From CAYRIF01 sp964424205 (lineage in GTDB: Bacteria > Bacteroidota > Bacteroidia > Cytophagales > Cyclobacteriaceae), in contig CAYRIF010000021.1 of NCBI GenBank assembly GCA_964424205.1, positions 1 to 21,218 of the forward strand: DNA of 21,218 nucleotides, given 5' to 3'. Shown piece by piece: positions 7,312-15,279 of this stretch. The notes beneath the pieces are model-generated. The model was not told the origin of the DNA. It made no database searches and saw nothing but the letters and a program-made list of their open reading frames with translations. The stretch's first letter is position 1. Each line of letters opens with the position of its first letter. The position numbers were made by a program, and so were the translations under genes.

Positions 7312-8357
7312 TGTCTGAGGTCTTTCAAATCAAGCAATCAAAAACAATTCTTTGGATAATCCTTCCGTTGTTATTGCTTGTGCTTTTTTTGGCAAACATT
7401 GCCTTAGGCTCTGTAAATATCCCTTTAAACGATATAATAGATATTTTAGTAGGCCACACAATTGAAAAAGACGCCTGGTCCAACATCATCTTACAGTTTC
7501 GTTTGCCCAAAGCGATGACCGCCATCCTGGTAGGCGCTGGTCTTTCGGTCAGTGGGCTATTGATGCAAACACTGTTTAGAAACCCGCTGGCAGGGCCATT
7601 TGTTTTAGGGATCACCTCAGGTGCCAGTTTAGGGGTTGCATTGCTCTTATTAGCAACCGCATCATTTGGTGGTATGCTGACTTTCATTGGTACTTCAGGA
7701 AATTGGCTGATGGTCTTGGCAGCAAGCTTTGGCGCAGGATTAGTATTGCTGCTCGTACTAGTGGCGGCAACACGCGTTAAAAATAGCATGACATTGCTCA
7801 TCATTGGATTGATGTTTGGGAGTGCCACTGGGGCTATTGTGAGTATCCTTCAATTTTTCAGCAGCAAAGAACAAATACAGTCGTATTTGATATGGACTTT
7901 TGGAAGTGTTGGTGGATTAACGTGGCGAGAGATTAATATTTTTCTTCCAATCATATTCCTTGGTTTAGTGGCTGCTTTTTTACTAAAAAAACCATTAAAT
8001 GCGCTGTTGTTAGGAGAGGATTATGCCAAAAGCATGGGCGTAAAAATTAAATCAGTCAGGTTCATGGTAATTGGAATCACCAGTATTTTAGCTGGGAGCA
8101 TTTCTGCCTTCTGCGGGCCAATTGCATTTATTGGCATTACCGTACCACACCTGTGCAGAATGATTTTCAATACTTCAAACCACAAAACGCTCATCATTGC
8201 TAGTATATTAATGGGCAGTATTATCATGCTATTTTGTGATATCGTAGCACAATTGCCTGGCAGTCAATTTGTGTTACCTATCAATGCCGTTACTTCATTG
8301 CTAGGTGCACCGATAGTCGTTTGGATTATATTGCGTAAAAAGAACATCACAACATGA
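7311..8357 (+). CDS. FecCD-family ABC importer permease
   Basis: Polytopic inner-membrane protein of about 348 residues, the usual length, with around ten hydrophobic segments. Family motifs are visible: LPKAMTAILVGAGLSVSGLL, QTLFRNPLAGPFVLGITSGA, and the cytoplasmic coupling region GPIAFIGITVPHLCR. ATG at 7311 is preferred over the TTG one codon earlier; it overlaps the stop of the binding protein by one base. Its own stop overlaps the ATPase start (ATGA, 8354-8357), so the three genes are translationally coupled. It forms the channel for siderophore, heme or cobalamin uptake. Confidence 0.92.
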   Translation: MSEVFQIKQSKTILWIILPLLLLVLFLANIALGSVNIPLNDIIDILVGHTIEKDAWSNIILQFRLPKAMTAILVGAGLSVSGLLMQTLFRNPLAGPFVLGITSGASLGVALLLLATASFGGMLTFIGTSGNWLMVLAASFGAGLVLLLVLVAATRVKNSMTLLIIGLMFGSATGAIVSILQFFSSKEQIQSYLIWTFGSVGGLTWREINIFLPIIFLGLVAAFLLKKPLNALLLGEDYAKSMGVKIKSVRFMVIGITSILAGSISAFCGPIAFIGITVPHLCRMIFNTSNHKTLIIASILMGSIIMLFCDIVAQLPGSQFVLPINAVTSLLGAPIVVWIILRKKNITT

Positions 8358-9143
8358 TCGATTCAGTACGTCTTTTACAAACCGTAAACTTATCCATTGG
8401 TTATGCAGCGCATCAATCAATTTTGGAAGGGCTAAATCTATCACTGGACAAAGGAGAATTAGTTTGCTTGCTAGGAGAAAATGGCATCGGAAAATCCACC
8501 TTACTAAAAACACTGTCCAAAACAATGCCACCACTTTCAGGAGATGTTTCTATTGCAGGAAAATCAATCAGCGCAATCAATCNNNNNNNNNNNNNNNNNN
8601 NNNNNNNNNNNNNNNNNNNNNNNNNNNNNNNNNNNNNNNNNNNNNNNNNNNNNNNNNNNNNNNNNNNNNNNNNNNNNNNNNNGGGTAGAGATTATGTATA
8701 TGCTGAAAAAACTGGCAGAAGAGACCAACAAAACCATGCTAATTTCTACTCATGACCTCGACTTAGCCTTTCAGGTCTCGGACAGGTTATGGCTCGCCAC
8801 TAAAAAAGGAATAACAGCAGGCTGCCCAGAAGATTTGATTCTTAATGGGGAAATTGAACGCACCTTCGCCTCTGAAAATTTTCGTTTTGAGAAAGCGACT
8901 GGCAAATTCAAGAAAAATATTTTTCACACCAAGAGTATTAACCTTACAGGTAATGGCATCTCTTATTTTTGGACAAAAAATGCGTTGGAGCGAATAGGCT
9001 TTGCTATTCACCCAGAAAATGAATCTTTAAAATTAGCGGTAACAAATCTCTCTAAAAATCACCAATGGAAATTAGAGGTCAAAGGAAAAACCTATACCTT
9101 TAGTTTGCTTGATGAACTACTTATATTTCTAAGAAATAGGTAA
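8354..9143 (+). CDS. ABC importer ATPase (FecE/BtuD type), split by assembly gap
   Basis: The left part (8354-8582) encodes an N-terminus with Walker A GENGIGKST at residues 41-49. The right part (8683-9143) resumes at VEIMYMLKKLAEET with the H-loop STHDLDLAFQVSDR, and ends with the roughly 80-residue extension seen in Bacteroidota homologues (WTKNALERIGF). The Q-loop, signature motif and Walker B lie in the gap. The two sides are in different frames across the 100 Ns, which only means that the true gap is not 100 bases; by family length roughly 110-120 residues (about 340 bp) are missing. This is a gap artefact and not evidence of a pseudogene. It powers the adjacent permease. Confidence 0.85.
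8583..8682. other. Assembly gap (100 N)
   Basis: Exactly 100 Ns in the ATPase gene. The missing family motifs suggest the real sequence is about three times longer. Confidence 0.98.
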
Positions 9144-9150
9144 TACCATT

Positions 9151-10155
9151 TTAAAAGTATAAAATTGAAAGTAATGATTCCCACAACAAAAACAGCATCA
9201 TAAGAAAGGAGTACATAAAACCAACGACAAGAAATTTTACTATCGTCTTCAACACTCCTTGCCTATAAACAGTAAAGAAAGACACCAAACTATAAACACC
9301 AACTAGTGCCAGTGCGATTAATGCAAAATAGCCCGAATTATTTAAAGCGTTCGTTGAAAAGTATATCATGCAAAATACTAATCCATATGTCAAATAAGCA
9401 AAAGCATGTAAATGAATGGCGTGTACGAGATGAGTGATGTACAATTTTTTTCGCCGGATGTACAATAGTTTTAATACAAGTGCCAGAACAGGCACCACAA
9501 AAACCATCATGATAGGAATATTACCCAATAGAAATACAATAAATACGTTTACATCCTTGCTTAAAATCTTCCTTGCTTGTGTCACCATTGGCATGCCCAA
9601 TGGCCCTTTGACACTGACACCAAGACTATCTAAAACAGCCGCATTAGAAATAGAAGGATTCCTCATCAAGGAGTATAAATCATTGGAGGATGCCTGTTCT
9701 AAAAAAGCAGTTGCTGTATCCTTTTGGGTTGAGCTTATCGCATCATCCTCTCCAAAATCCATCGCTATTAATGAAGGCTCAGAAAGCACCTCTTCTTGAT
9801 CACTATCAGAAAATACATCATTAAAATCCAAATCATTCCTTGTCAGTACCGACTTCATTACAAAAAAGAACATCAGACTTGTCAGTACGTAAAGCCTAAC
9901 AGGCTGAATAAAACGAACTCGTTTACCCTCAATAAACTGATTGGTAAGCACCCCTGGCTTAAAAAAGAAGGGAACAAAACTCTTTATAAATTTAGAATCT
10001 AAAGAAAAGTAATTTGAAAAAACATCTCCTAACAATGTTCCGACAGACACATTGTTGTCACTGTTTTTCTGCCCACAGTGAGGGCAGTATTTATACTCCT
10101 CATCGAGTTGTTCATTACAGTTTAGGCAGGCACCCGTTCTTCTGTCAGTTTTCAT
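9151..10155 (-). CDS. DUF3667 family membrane protein with N-terminal zinc ribbon
   Basis: A 334-residue protein beginning with a zinc-ribbon-like pair CLNC (Cys10, Cys13) and CPHC (Cys24, Cys27). It is followed by the conserved region around FKPGVLTNQFIEGKRVRFIQPVRLYVLTS and then about five transmembrane segments (near residues 88-103 and in the last ~130 residues). An acidic stretch near residues 108-150 lies between the first helix and the others. This matches the DUF3667 proteins common in Bacteroidota, whose function is unknown. The gene converges on the ABC ATPase with 7 nt between stops and is separated from susD by about 300 bp, so it is probably its own unit. Confidence 0.8.
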   Translation of the reverse strand: MKTDRRTGACLNCNEQLDEEYKYCPHCGQKNSDNNVSVGTLLGDVFSNYFSLDSKFIKSFVPFFFKPGVLTNQFIEGKRVRFIQPVRLYVLTSLMFFFVMKSVLTRNDLDFNDVFSDSDQEEVLSEPSLIAMDFGEDDAISSTQKDTATAFLEQASSNDLYSLMRNPSISNAAVLDSLGVSVKGPLGMPMVTQARKILSKDVNVFIVFLLGNIPIMMVFVVPVLALVLKLLYIRRKKLYITHLVHAIHLHAFAYLTYGLVFCMIYFSTNALNNSGYFALIALALVGVYSLVSFFTVYRQGVLKTIVKFLVVGFMYSFLMMLFLLWESLLSILYF

Positions 10156-10244
10156 TCGTAGAGATTATTTGCGTCCAAGATAATACTTATTTTATAGAAA
10201 TAGTAGTCCTTTGTTGATATCGCCACATCCGGTTATAGCTCCCT

Positions 10245-10394
10245 TCTCGCACCTGTTGCGAGACCCCCGTTTTATAGCATCTTCCCTTTTTTGGCAAAAC
10301 ACTAACAACGGGTTGGGGTGACAATTTCCTGGTATCTGTTGTGCAATCCCTGTTTTGCAGCACTCTTCATGGGGGTGCCGCAATCAATGCGGCA
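10245..10394. repeat. Hairpins and diverged repeat pair between susD and the DUF3667 gene
   Basis: The 302-bp interval 10156-10457 holds no convincing gene. It contains two 7-bp perfect hairpins, TCTCGCA/TGCGAGA (10245-10263) and TGCCGCA/TGCGGCA (10376-10394), and a CCCGTT/AACGGG pair (10266-10271, 10307-10312). On the minus strand two ~37-nt stretches are related: one includes CTATAAAACGGGGGTCTCG and the other CTGCAAAACAGGGATTGC. This looks like a decayed REP-type element. Confidence 0.45.
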
Positions 10395-10401
10395 GTGCAG
10401 C

Positions 10402-10437
10402 AAAAAAAATCCCCGCAGCACAAGTCAACGGGGAATT
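10402..10437 (-). terminator. Rho-independent terminator after susD
   Basis: Read on the minus strand: stem TCCCCG, a 13-nt loop, CGGGGA, then eight Ts. It begins about 20 nt after the susD stop and closes the amylase-susC-susD unit. Confidence 0.8.
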
Positions 10438-10457
10438 AAACTCAAAGTATAAAATTT

Positions 10458-12029
10458 TTAGTATCCATCATTTTGCTTCAGGTTAGCATTTACATTCAAG
10501 TCAGAGGCAGGAATTGGAAAAATATTTAAGTGCGAAGAAGTAGTCACTCCTTCGGCAACTCCCCCCTTCCAAGGCCAAATACCGCTGTCTGAAAACTTAC
10601 CATATCTTATCAAATCAATTCTCCGTGTTCCTTCCCAATGCATCTCTCTTACGCGCTCATCCAAAATAAAATCAAGTGTTAATTCACCTGAAGTAATGTC
10701 TGCCGAATTATCTCCATATGCCCTTTGTCTTAGCGCATTGATATATGACAGTGCAGTCGCATTGTCACCACCAGTTCCTCCTCTTAGCACAGCCTCTGCG
10801 TACATTAAGTATGCATCTCCTAATCTAAAAATTGGATTATCGGTATCGGGAAAGTCTAAATCCACGCCGGCTGCTCCAGTTGAAGTTATATTCACAAATT
10901 TAGGGACTGCATACCCATCCTCAAAGACATTGATATCTGCAATCTCCAGATTTTGTCCATCGGTATAGAAAAAATTCCTAGGATCCATTGTCGTAGGATC
11001 TGTTATATCCCCACCAAATTTTTCGACCATCGTTTTGGTCGTTCTCAATCCTGCCCATCCACCACCGACACCATAATCCGAAGGCTCCATTGTACCGCCA
11101 ATTGCGGCATGAACCAAAAATGTTGTATTGCCCCAGTTTTGGGTGTGTTTGCCATCAGAATTTAGTGCAAAAATAATTTCAGAATTTGCCAATCTCTGGT
11201 TATCTGCCATAAACAATTCCGCATAGTTGCCGTGCAACGTGTAACCAGCCCCTGTTATCTTATTAACTGCTGTCAATACTTCTGTATATTTTGGTTCATT
11301 AATATATACCTCAGCGTTGAGGTACAGTTTTGCTTGTAACATCCACAGTGCTGCTTTATCTGCCCTGCCATATTCGTTGGTCATTGGCGCCACCATCACT
11401 CCTTCAATTTCATTCAGTTCACGCTCAATAAACGAAAATAGTTCCTGTGGTGTAGCTTGCGAAGGCAACTCAGTACTGATGGAAGTCAGTAAGGGCACAT
11501 TTCTAAACAAATCCAGTGCATGCCAATAGGCCATCGCTCTCAAAAAACGCGCTTCTGCACGATAAACGGCTATTTCCTTTTTCCATTCCTCCGATATATT
11601 GTGCTCCGCTAATTTAGCATCCGAGGATTGGGCTAAAAAATCATTGGCATAAGCAATTATATAAAATATACGGTAGTAGAGTACCCGTACAAATTGATTT
11701 TCAGAACTCCAAGTTTGGGTATGCAAGTCACGAATACCAGAATCTGTCCAGGTAATAACTGCCTCATCGGTTGTAAGCTCTTGTGCCTTCCAGTAAGAAC
11801 GAATATAACTCGTAAATCCTTCATCGTTGACAATAGATATATCACCATCTCCATGCGGACCATCCTGCCCCGTCAATGAAAAAGCACCATATATTTTGGC
11901 CAAATAAGAGCGGTAAGCTTGTGGGTTATCAAAAACTACTGCTTCACCTTTGGCGTCTTCTGGTGCAAGATTCAAATCAGTGCAAGCACTTACAAATAGT
12001 ATTACAAATAAATATAGTATTTTTTTCAT
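10458..12029 (-). CDS. susD: SusD/RagB-family glycan-binding outer membrane lipoprotein
   Basis: About 523 residues from the preferred ATG at 12029 (MKKILYLFVILFVSAC, lipobox VSAC, Cys16). An ATG at 12047 is also open but would overlap susC and put residues before the signal peptide. SusD features are clear: the N-terminal TPR-like part with YRAEARFLRAMAYWHALDLF and NVPLL, and the C-terminal SYINALRQRA, DFILDERVREMHWEGTRRIDL and FPIPASDL. SusD proteins lie on the cell surface and hand oligosaccharides to the SusC channel. The gene starts 4 nt after the susC stop, the standard order in polysaccharide utilisation loci. With the GH13 gene upstream, the ligand is probably starch or maltodextrin. 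Confidence 0.93.
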   Translation of the reverse strand: MKKILYLFVILFVSACTDLNLAPEDAKGEAVVFDNPQAYRSYLAKIYGAFSLTGQDGPHGDGDISIVNDEGFTSYIRSYWKAQELTTDEAVITWTDSGIRDLHTQTWSSENQFVRVLYYRIFYIIAYANDFLAQSSDAKLAEHNISEEWKKEIAVYRAEARFLRAMAYWHALDLFRNVPLLTSISTELPSQATPQELFSFIERELNEIEGVMVAPMTNEYGRADKAALWMLQAKLYLNAEVYINEPKYTEVLTAVNKITGAGYTLHGNYAELFMADNQRLANSEIIFALNSDGKHTQNWGNTTFLVHAAIGGTMEPSDYGVGGGWAGLRTTKTMVEKFGGDITDPTTMDPRNFFYTDGQNLEIADINVFEDGYAVPKFVNITSTGAAGVDLDFPDTDNPIFRLGDAYLMYAEAVLRGGTGGDNATALSYINALRQRAYGDNSADITSGELTLDFILDERVREMHWEGTRRIDLIRYGKFSDSGIWPWKGGVAEGVTTSSHLNIFPIPASDLNVNANLKQNDGY

Positions 12030-12033
12030 GTCC

Positions 12034-15000
12034 TTAAAAGTTAGCATTTATTCCAATAATAATAGTAGTCGCCCTAGGATATAGGTTATTATCTATCCCA
12101 TTAAAAATCTCAGGATCCAGACCACTATATCCAGTAATAGTCAATATATTTTGTGCCGTCACATAGGCTTTCAACTTCGCAAATTTTACTTTGTCGAAAG
12201 TATATCCTAACGTGATGTTATCAAGTTTAACAAACGAAGCATTTTCAATATAATAATCAGATTTTAACTGACGCTGTTTAAAGCCAGTCTTAAATGCCGA
12301 GGTGTGGATATTATTGGTTACTTTCTCTGTTAATAAATCAAAATATCCCATGCTTGATGCTGTATTGTTATATACATAGTTACCAAACTTACCCCTGATG
12401 GTAAATGATAAATCAAATGATTTATACCTCATGTTTGACGTAAGTCCCATAATCATTTTGGGGTTCGGGCTCTTATCAATTACCAAATCCTTTTCGTTAA
12501 TAATTCCGTTGCCATCAATGTCATCATACATTTCTATCAAGGTTTGCACACCATCACCATTGGTATCGGTGATAGGATTTCCACTGGCGTCCAGTTTATG
12601 TCTATATGTTCTAAAAGCATTCAGCTCCTCCCCTACTTTAAGCACTTGAATTGTCTGACCTACATCGCCGTTTATTCCTCCTGCTTCATATCCACCAAAA
12701 TTTGGATCAAGATTATTATCTAATTTTTTTACAATGTTTGAATTTGTAGCCAAATTAAATCCTAAATCCCAATCAAATTTATCCCTATCATACAAAACGC
12801 CACTCATTGACATTTCAAATCCTTTGTTCTCCACTGCGCCAATATTGGTCGTCACAACATCCGCTAGGTTAATGCCAACTGGCACCGCAATTGGGAATAG
12901 TAAATCGTTTACACTTTTCTTGTAATATTCTAAAGAAACGTTTAATCGCCCCTCAAAAAAACCTGCATCTATACCAAAATTTGTGGAAACTGTTTCTTCC
13001 CAACGCACCTCTGGATTCGCACTACTTGGTCGTAATGTATTTACATAATCATCACCAAACTGATATGCTGCATCATCTTGACTTAATTTATAAAATACTG
13101 CATATTGATAATTGTCAATCTCTTGATTGCCAGTAGTACCATAACCCACCCTCAATTTAAGGTCAGAGAATATTCCTTTCAATCCAGCGGCAAAATCTTC
13201 ATTCAATACCCTCCAGGCGACTGCCATGCCCGGAAACCATGCCCATTGATTACTAGGGCCAAACTTTGAAGAACCATCACGCCTTAATGAGGCCGTAAAA
13301 AGATATTTACCCTTTACATCTAAGTTTACCCTGCCGAAAAAAGAGATCAACCTGCTTTCCTGTGGGTTGGGTTTTACATCGGTCGTATCATTAGGTATCA
13401 ATTCACCATTTACCAATTGGGCATTATTTCCTGCTAACTGACTGAAATCAGATCTAAAATTTTGCCAGGAATACCCTGCCATTGCTTCTAATTTACTATC
13501 TATCGCCACAATATCCTTGTTGTAATTGAAATAATATTCCGACAAAACACTAGTTCTTTCCTGATCCTCTTTTCTCATCATTATGCCCCTATCATTCAAA
13601 GCATTTCCTTTTTCAAAAGCCTCGATTCTCCTATTGTATTTTCCTTTATTATAATCATATCCAAAATTAGCTTTAAATGCTAATGCCGTCAGAAAAGGGA
13701 ATTTATATTCCAATTCTAAATTATTAAGAGATCTAAACGAGCTTCCGCGCTCATCATTCAACTCTTGTGTCGCCACAGGGTTTGAAACAGTAGTGGACAA
13801 AGACCACTGATAGTAACCACCAAATTCAGTATTTGCTTCGTCATAGACTGGTCTGGTAGGATCAAACCGTAAAGCAGCACCCATCACATTTTGAGAAAAT
13901 TGATCCTTCGTGAATCCATTTTTTGAATTCAAACGAATGCTTAAATTATCATTCAAAAGCTTTTGATTTAATTTAAGGGAAAAACTCGTATTTTGATTTC
14001 TTGTAAAACGCATCACTCCTTTGGTGTCTTGGTAATTAAAGGAAGCAAAATAAGTGGTTGATTTTTTTCCTCCAGAAACTGATAGATTGTGATTTTGACC
14101 TTGTGCTACCTGTAAGACTTCATCCACCCATTTTGTATTAGCATCTCCAAGATATTCAAATTCCTGTGGCGCCTTAGCGAAAATAGCATCTCTATATAAA
14201 GTTGGGGAAAGAATATCAACCTTCTTAGTAAACTGCGATATCGAAAACGAGCCATCATAAGAAACTTTCATCTTACCCACGACGCCAGATTTAGTCGTTA
14301 TCATGATTACCCCATTAGCACCTCTAGCACCATAAATTGCGGTAGCCGCAGCGTCTTTTAAAACAGTAATATTTTCAACATCACTAGGATTCATAAAGTT
14401 TAGTGGATTTCTGCTCCCTGCAACGCCTCCTCCTTTATCCAACGGCACGCCATCTACTACATACAATGGTGATTCTCCATTTATTGACACTCCTCTTAAC
14501 CTGATATTAGTACTCCCACCAGGATCGCCACTAGATTCTATTTGCAAACCTGCCACTTTACCACTCAATAATTTATCAGGCGAACCAATGATTCCTTTGT
14601 TAAAATCCTCCGCTTCTACTCGCGCTACAACGCCAGTCAAGTCCTTTTTCTTCACCGCTCCATATCCAATAACAACCAACTCCCCTAAGGTGGTAATATC
14701 AGGCATCAAAGCCATATTGATGGCTGTTTTCCCAGCCACTATAATTTCCTCAGGAACATAGCCCACAAAAGAAAATTTTAATGTCGCTCCTTTTTGGGTC
14801 TTTAAAGTGTAATTTCCATCATAGTCCGTTACTGCACCAGTACCAGTACCTTCCACCAGAATATTAACCCCAGGTAACCCTTCTCCACTTGCCCCATCTG
14901 TTACCTTTCCTGTAAGCTGTACTGCTTCTTGCGCATACACATCGACCATTGCACCTGTGCCCATCATCACCAAACAGAAAATAGCTAATGTTTTTCCTAG

Positions 15001-15258
15001 AAATCTCCATGCATCTACGAAATTTAGGGTTTTGTTTTTAAACCTCTGGTCATCATCAGCGTCTCTCATTAAGCCTGCCCGATCCAATTCAGATGGGTTA
15101 CTATACTCAGAGTCCCTTTTAGGAGACTCTGAGCGGGGTGAGTCAGCGTCTTTCGTAGCGCCTGCCCAACCATGTTCGAACGCTGCATACTTAGAGTCCC
15201 TTTCAGGAGACTCTGAGTGAGGTAAGAAGGTTCTTTCAAACTTGTAAAAATCTATCAT
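12034..15258 (-). CDS. susC: SusC/RagA-family TonB-linked outer membrane transporter
   Basis: TonB-dependent outer membrane importer of up to 1074 residues. Its order is: unusual N-terminal extension (1-80), signal peptide (about 86-109, WRFLGKTLAIFCLVMMG, ending DVYA), carboxypeptidase-regulatory-like domain (113-185, GKVTDGASGEGLPGVNILV), plug (about 190-320, GELVVIGYGAVKKKDLTG, SPLYVVDGVPL, AAATAIYGARGANGVIMITT), then the beta-barrel to the C-terminal aromatic residue (IGINANF). The extension contains two copies of a palindromic repeat read in frame (SESPERDS and SESPKRDS). ATG at 15069 (Met64) would skip both repeats; the ATG at 15258 has the purine stretch AGAGAGAAG directly before it. 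It follows the amylase by 21 nt and precedes susD by 4 nt. Confidence 0.93.
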   Translation of the reverse strand: MIDFYKFERTFLPHSESPERDSKYAAFEHGWAGATKDADSPRSESPKRDSEYSNPSELDRAGLMRDADDDQRFKNKTLNFVDAWRFLGKTLAIFCLVMMGTGAMVDVYAQEAVQLTGKVTDGASGEGLPGVNILVEGTGTGAVTDYDGNYTLKTQKGATLKFSFVGYVPEEIIVAGKTAINMALMPDITTLGELVVIGYGAVKKKDLTGVVARVEAEDFNKGIIGSPDKLLSGKVAGLQIESSGDPGGSTNIRLRGVSINGESPLYVVDGVPLDKGGGVAGSRNPLNFMNPSDVENITVLKDAAATAIYGARGANGVIMITTKSGVVGKMKVSYDGSFSISQFTKKVDILSPTLYRDAIFAKAPQEFEYLGDANTKWVDEVLQVAQGQNHNLSVSGGKKSTTYFASFNYQDTKGVMRFTRNQNTSFSLKLNQKLLNDNLSIRLNSKNGFTKDQFSQNVMGAALRFDPTRPVYDEANTEFGGYYQWSLSTTVSNPVATQELNDERGSSFRSLNNLELEYKFPFLTALAFKANFGYDYNKGKYNRRIEAFEKGNALNDRGIMMRKEDQERTSVLSEYYFNYNKDIVAIDSKLEAMAGYSWQNFRSDFSQLAGNNAQLVNGELIPNDTTDVKPNPQESRLISFFGRVNLDVKGKYLFTASLRRDGSSKFGPSNQWAWFPGMAVAWRVLNEDFAAGLKGIFSDLKLRVGYGTTGNQEIDNYQYAVFYKLSQDDAAYQFGDDYVNTLRPSSANPEVRWEETVSTNFGIDAGFFEGRLNVSLEYYKKSVNDLLFPIAVPVGINLADVVTTNIGAVENKGFEMSMSGVLYDRDKFDWDLGFNLATNSNIVKKLDNNLDPNFGGYEAGGINGDVGQTIQVLKVGEELNAFRTYRHKLDASGNPITDTNGDGVQTLIEMYDDIDGNGIINEKDLVIDKSPNPKMIMGLTSNMRYKSFDLSFTIRGKFGNYVYNNTASSMGYFDLLTEKVTNNIHTSAFKTGFKQRQLKSDYYIENASFVKLDNITLGYTFDKVKFAKLKAYVTAQNILTITGYSGLDPEIFNGIDNNLYPRATTIIIGINANF
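15056..15217. repeat. Two tandem palindromic repeats within the susC N-terminal coding region
   Basis: Two ~85-bp units each contain TCAGCGTCT, then CCTGCCC, then a hairpin. Hairpin 1 is CTCAGAGTC/GACTCTGAG (15106-15114, 15125-15133), a perfect 9-bp stem; hairpin 2 is CTTAGAGTC/GACTCTGAG (15190-15198, 15209-15217), one mismatch. The hairpins are 84 bp apart and the TCAGCGTCT boxes 87 bp apart, so the length difference between units is one codon and both units stay open in the susC frame. Confidence 0.7.
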
Positions 15259-15279
15259 CTTCTCTCTATCGTTTATATA

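Noticed and set aside
10192..10383. 63-residue cysteine-rich minus-strand protein downstream of susD
   Set aside because: It lies wholly in REP-like hairpin DNA and has no upstream signals; the peptide looks like translated repeat sequence.
14957..15220. Plus-strand gene opposite the susC N-terminus
   Set aside because: It is the antisense of the palindromic repeats, which read open in several frames. It has no start context or domain.
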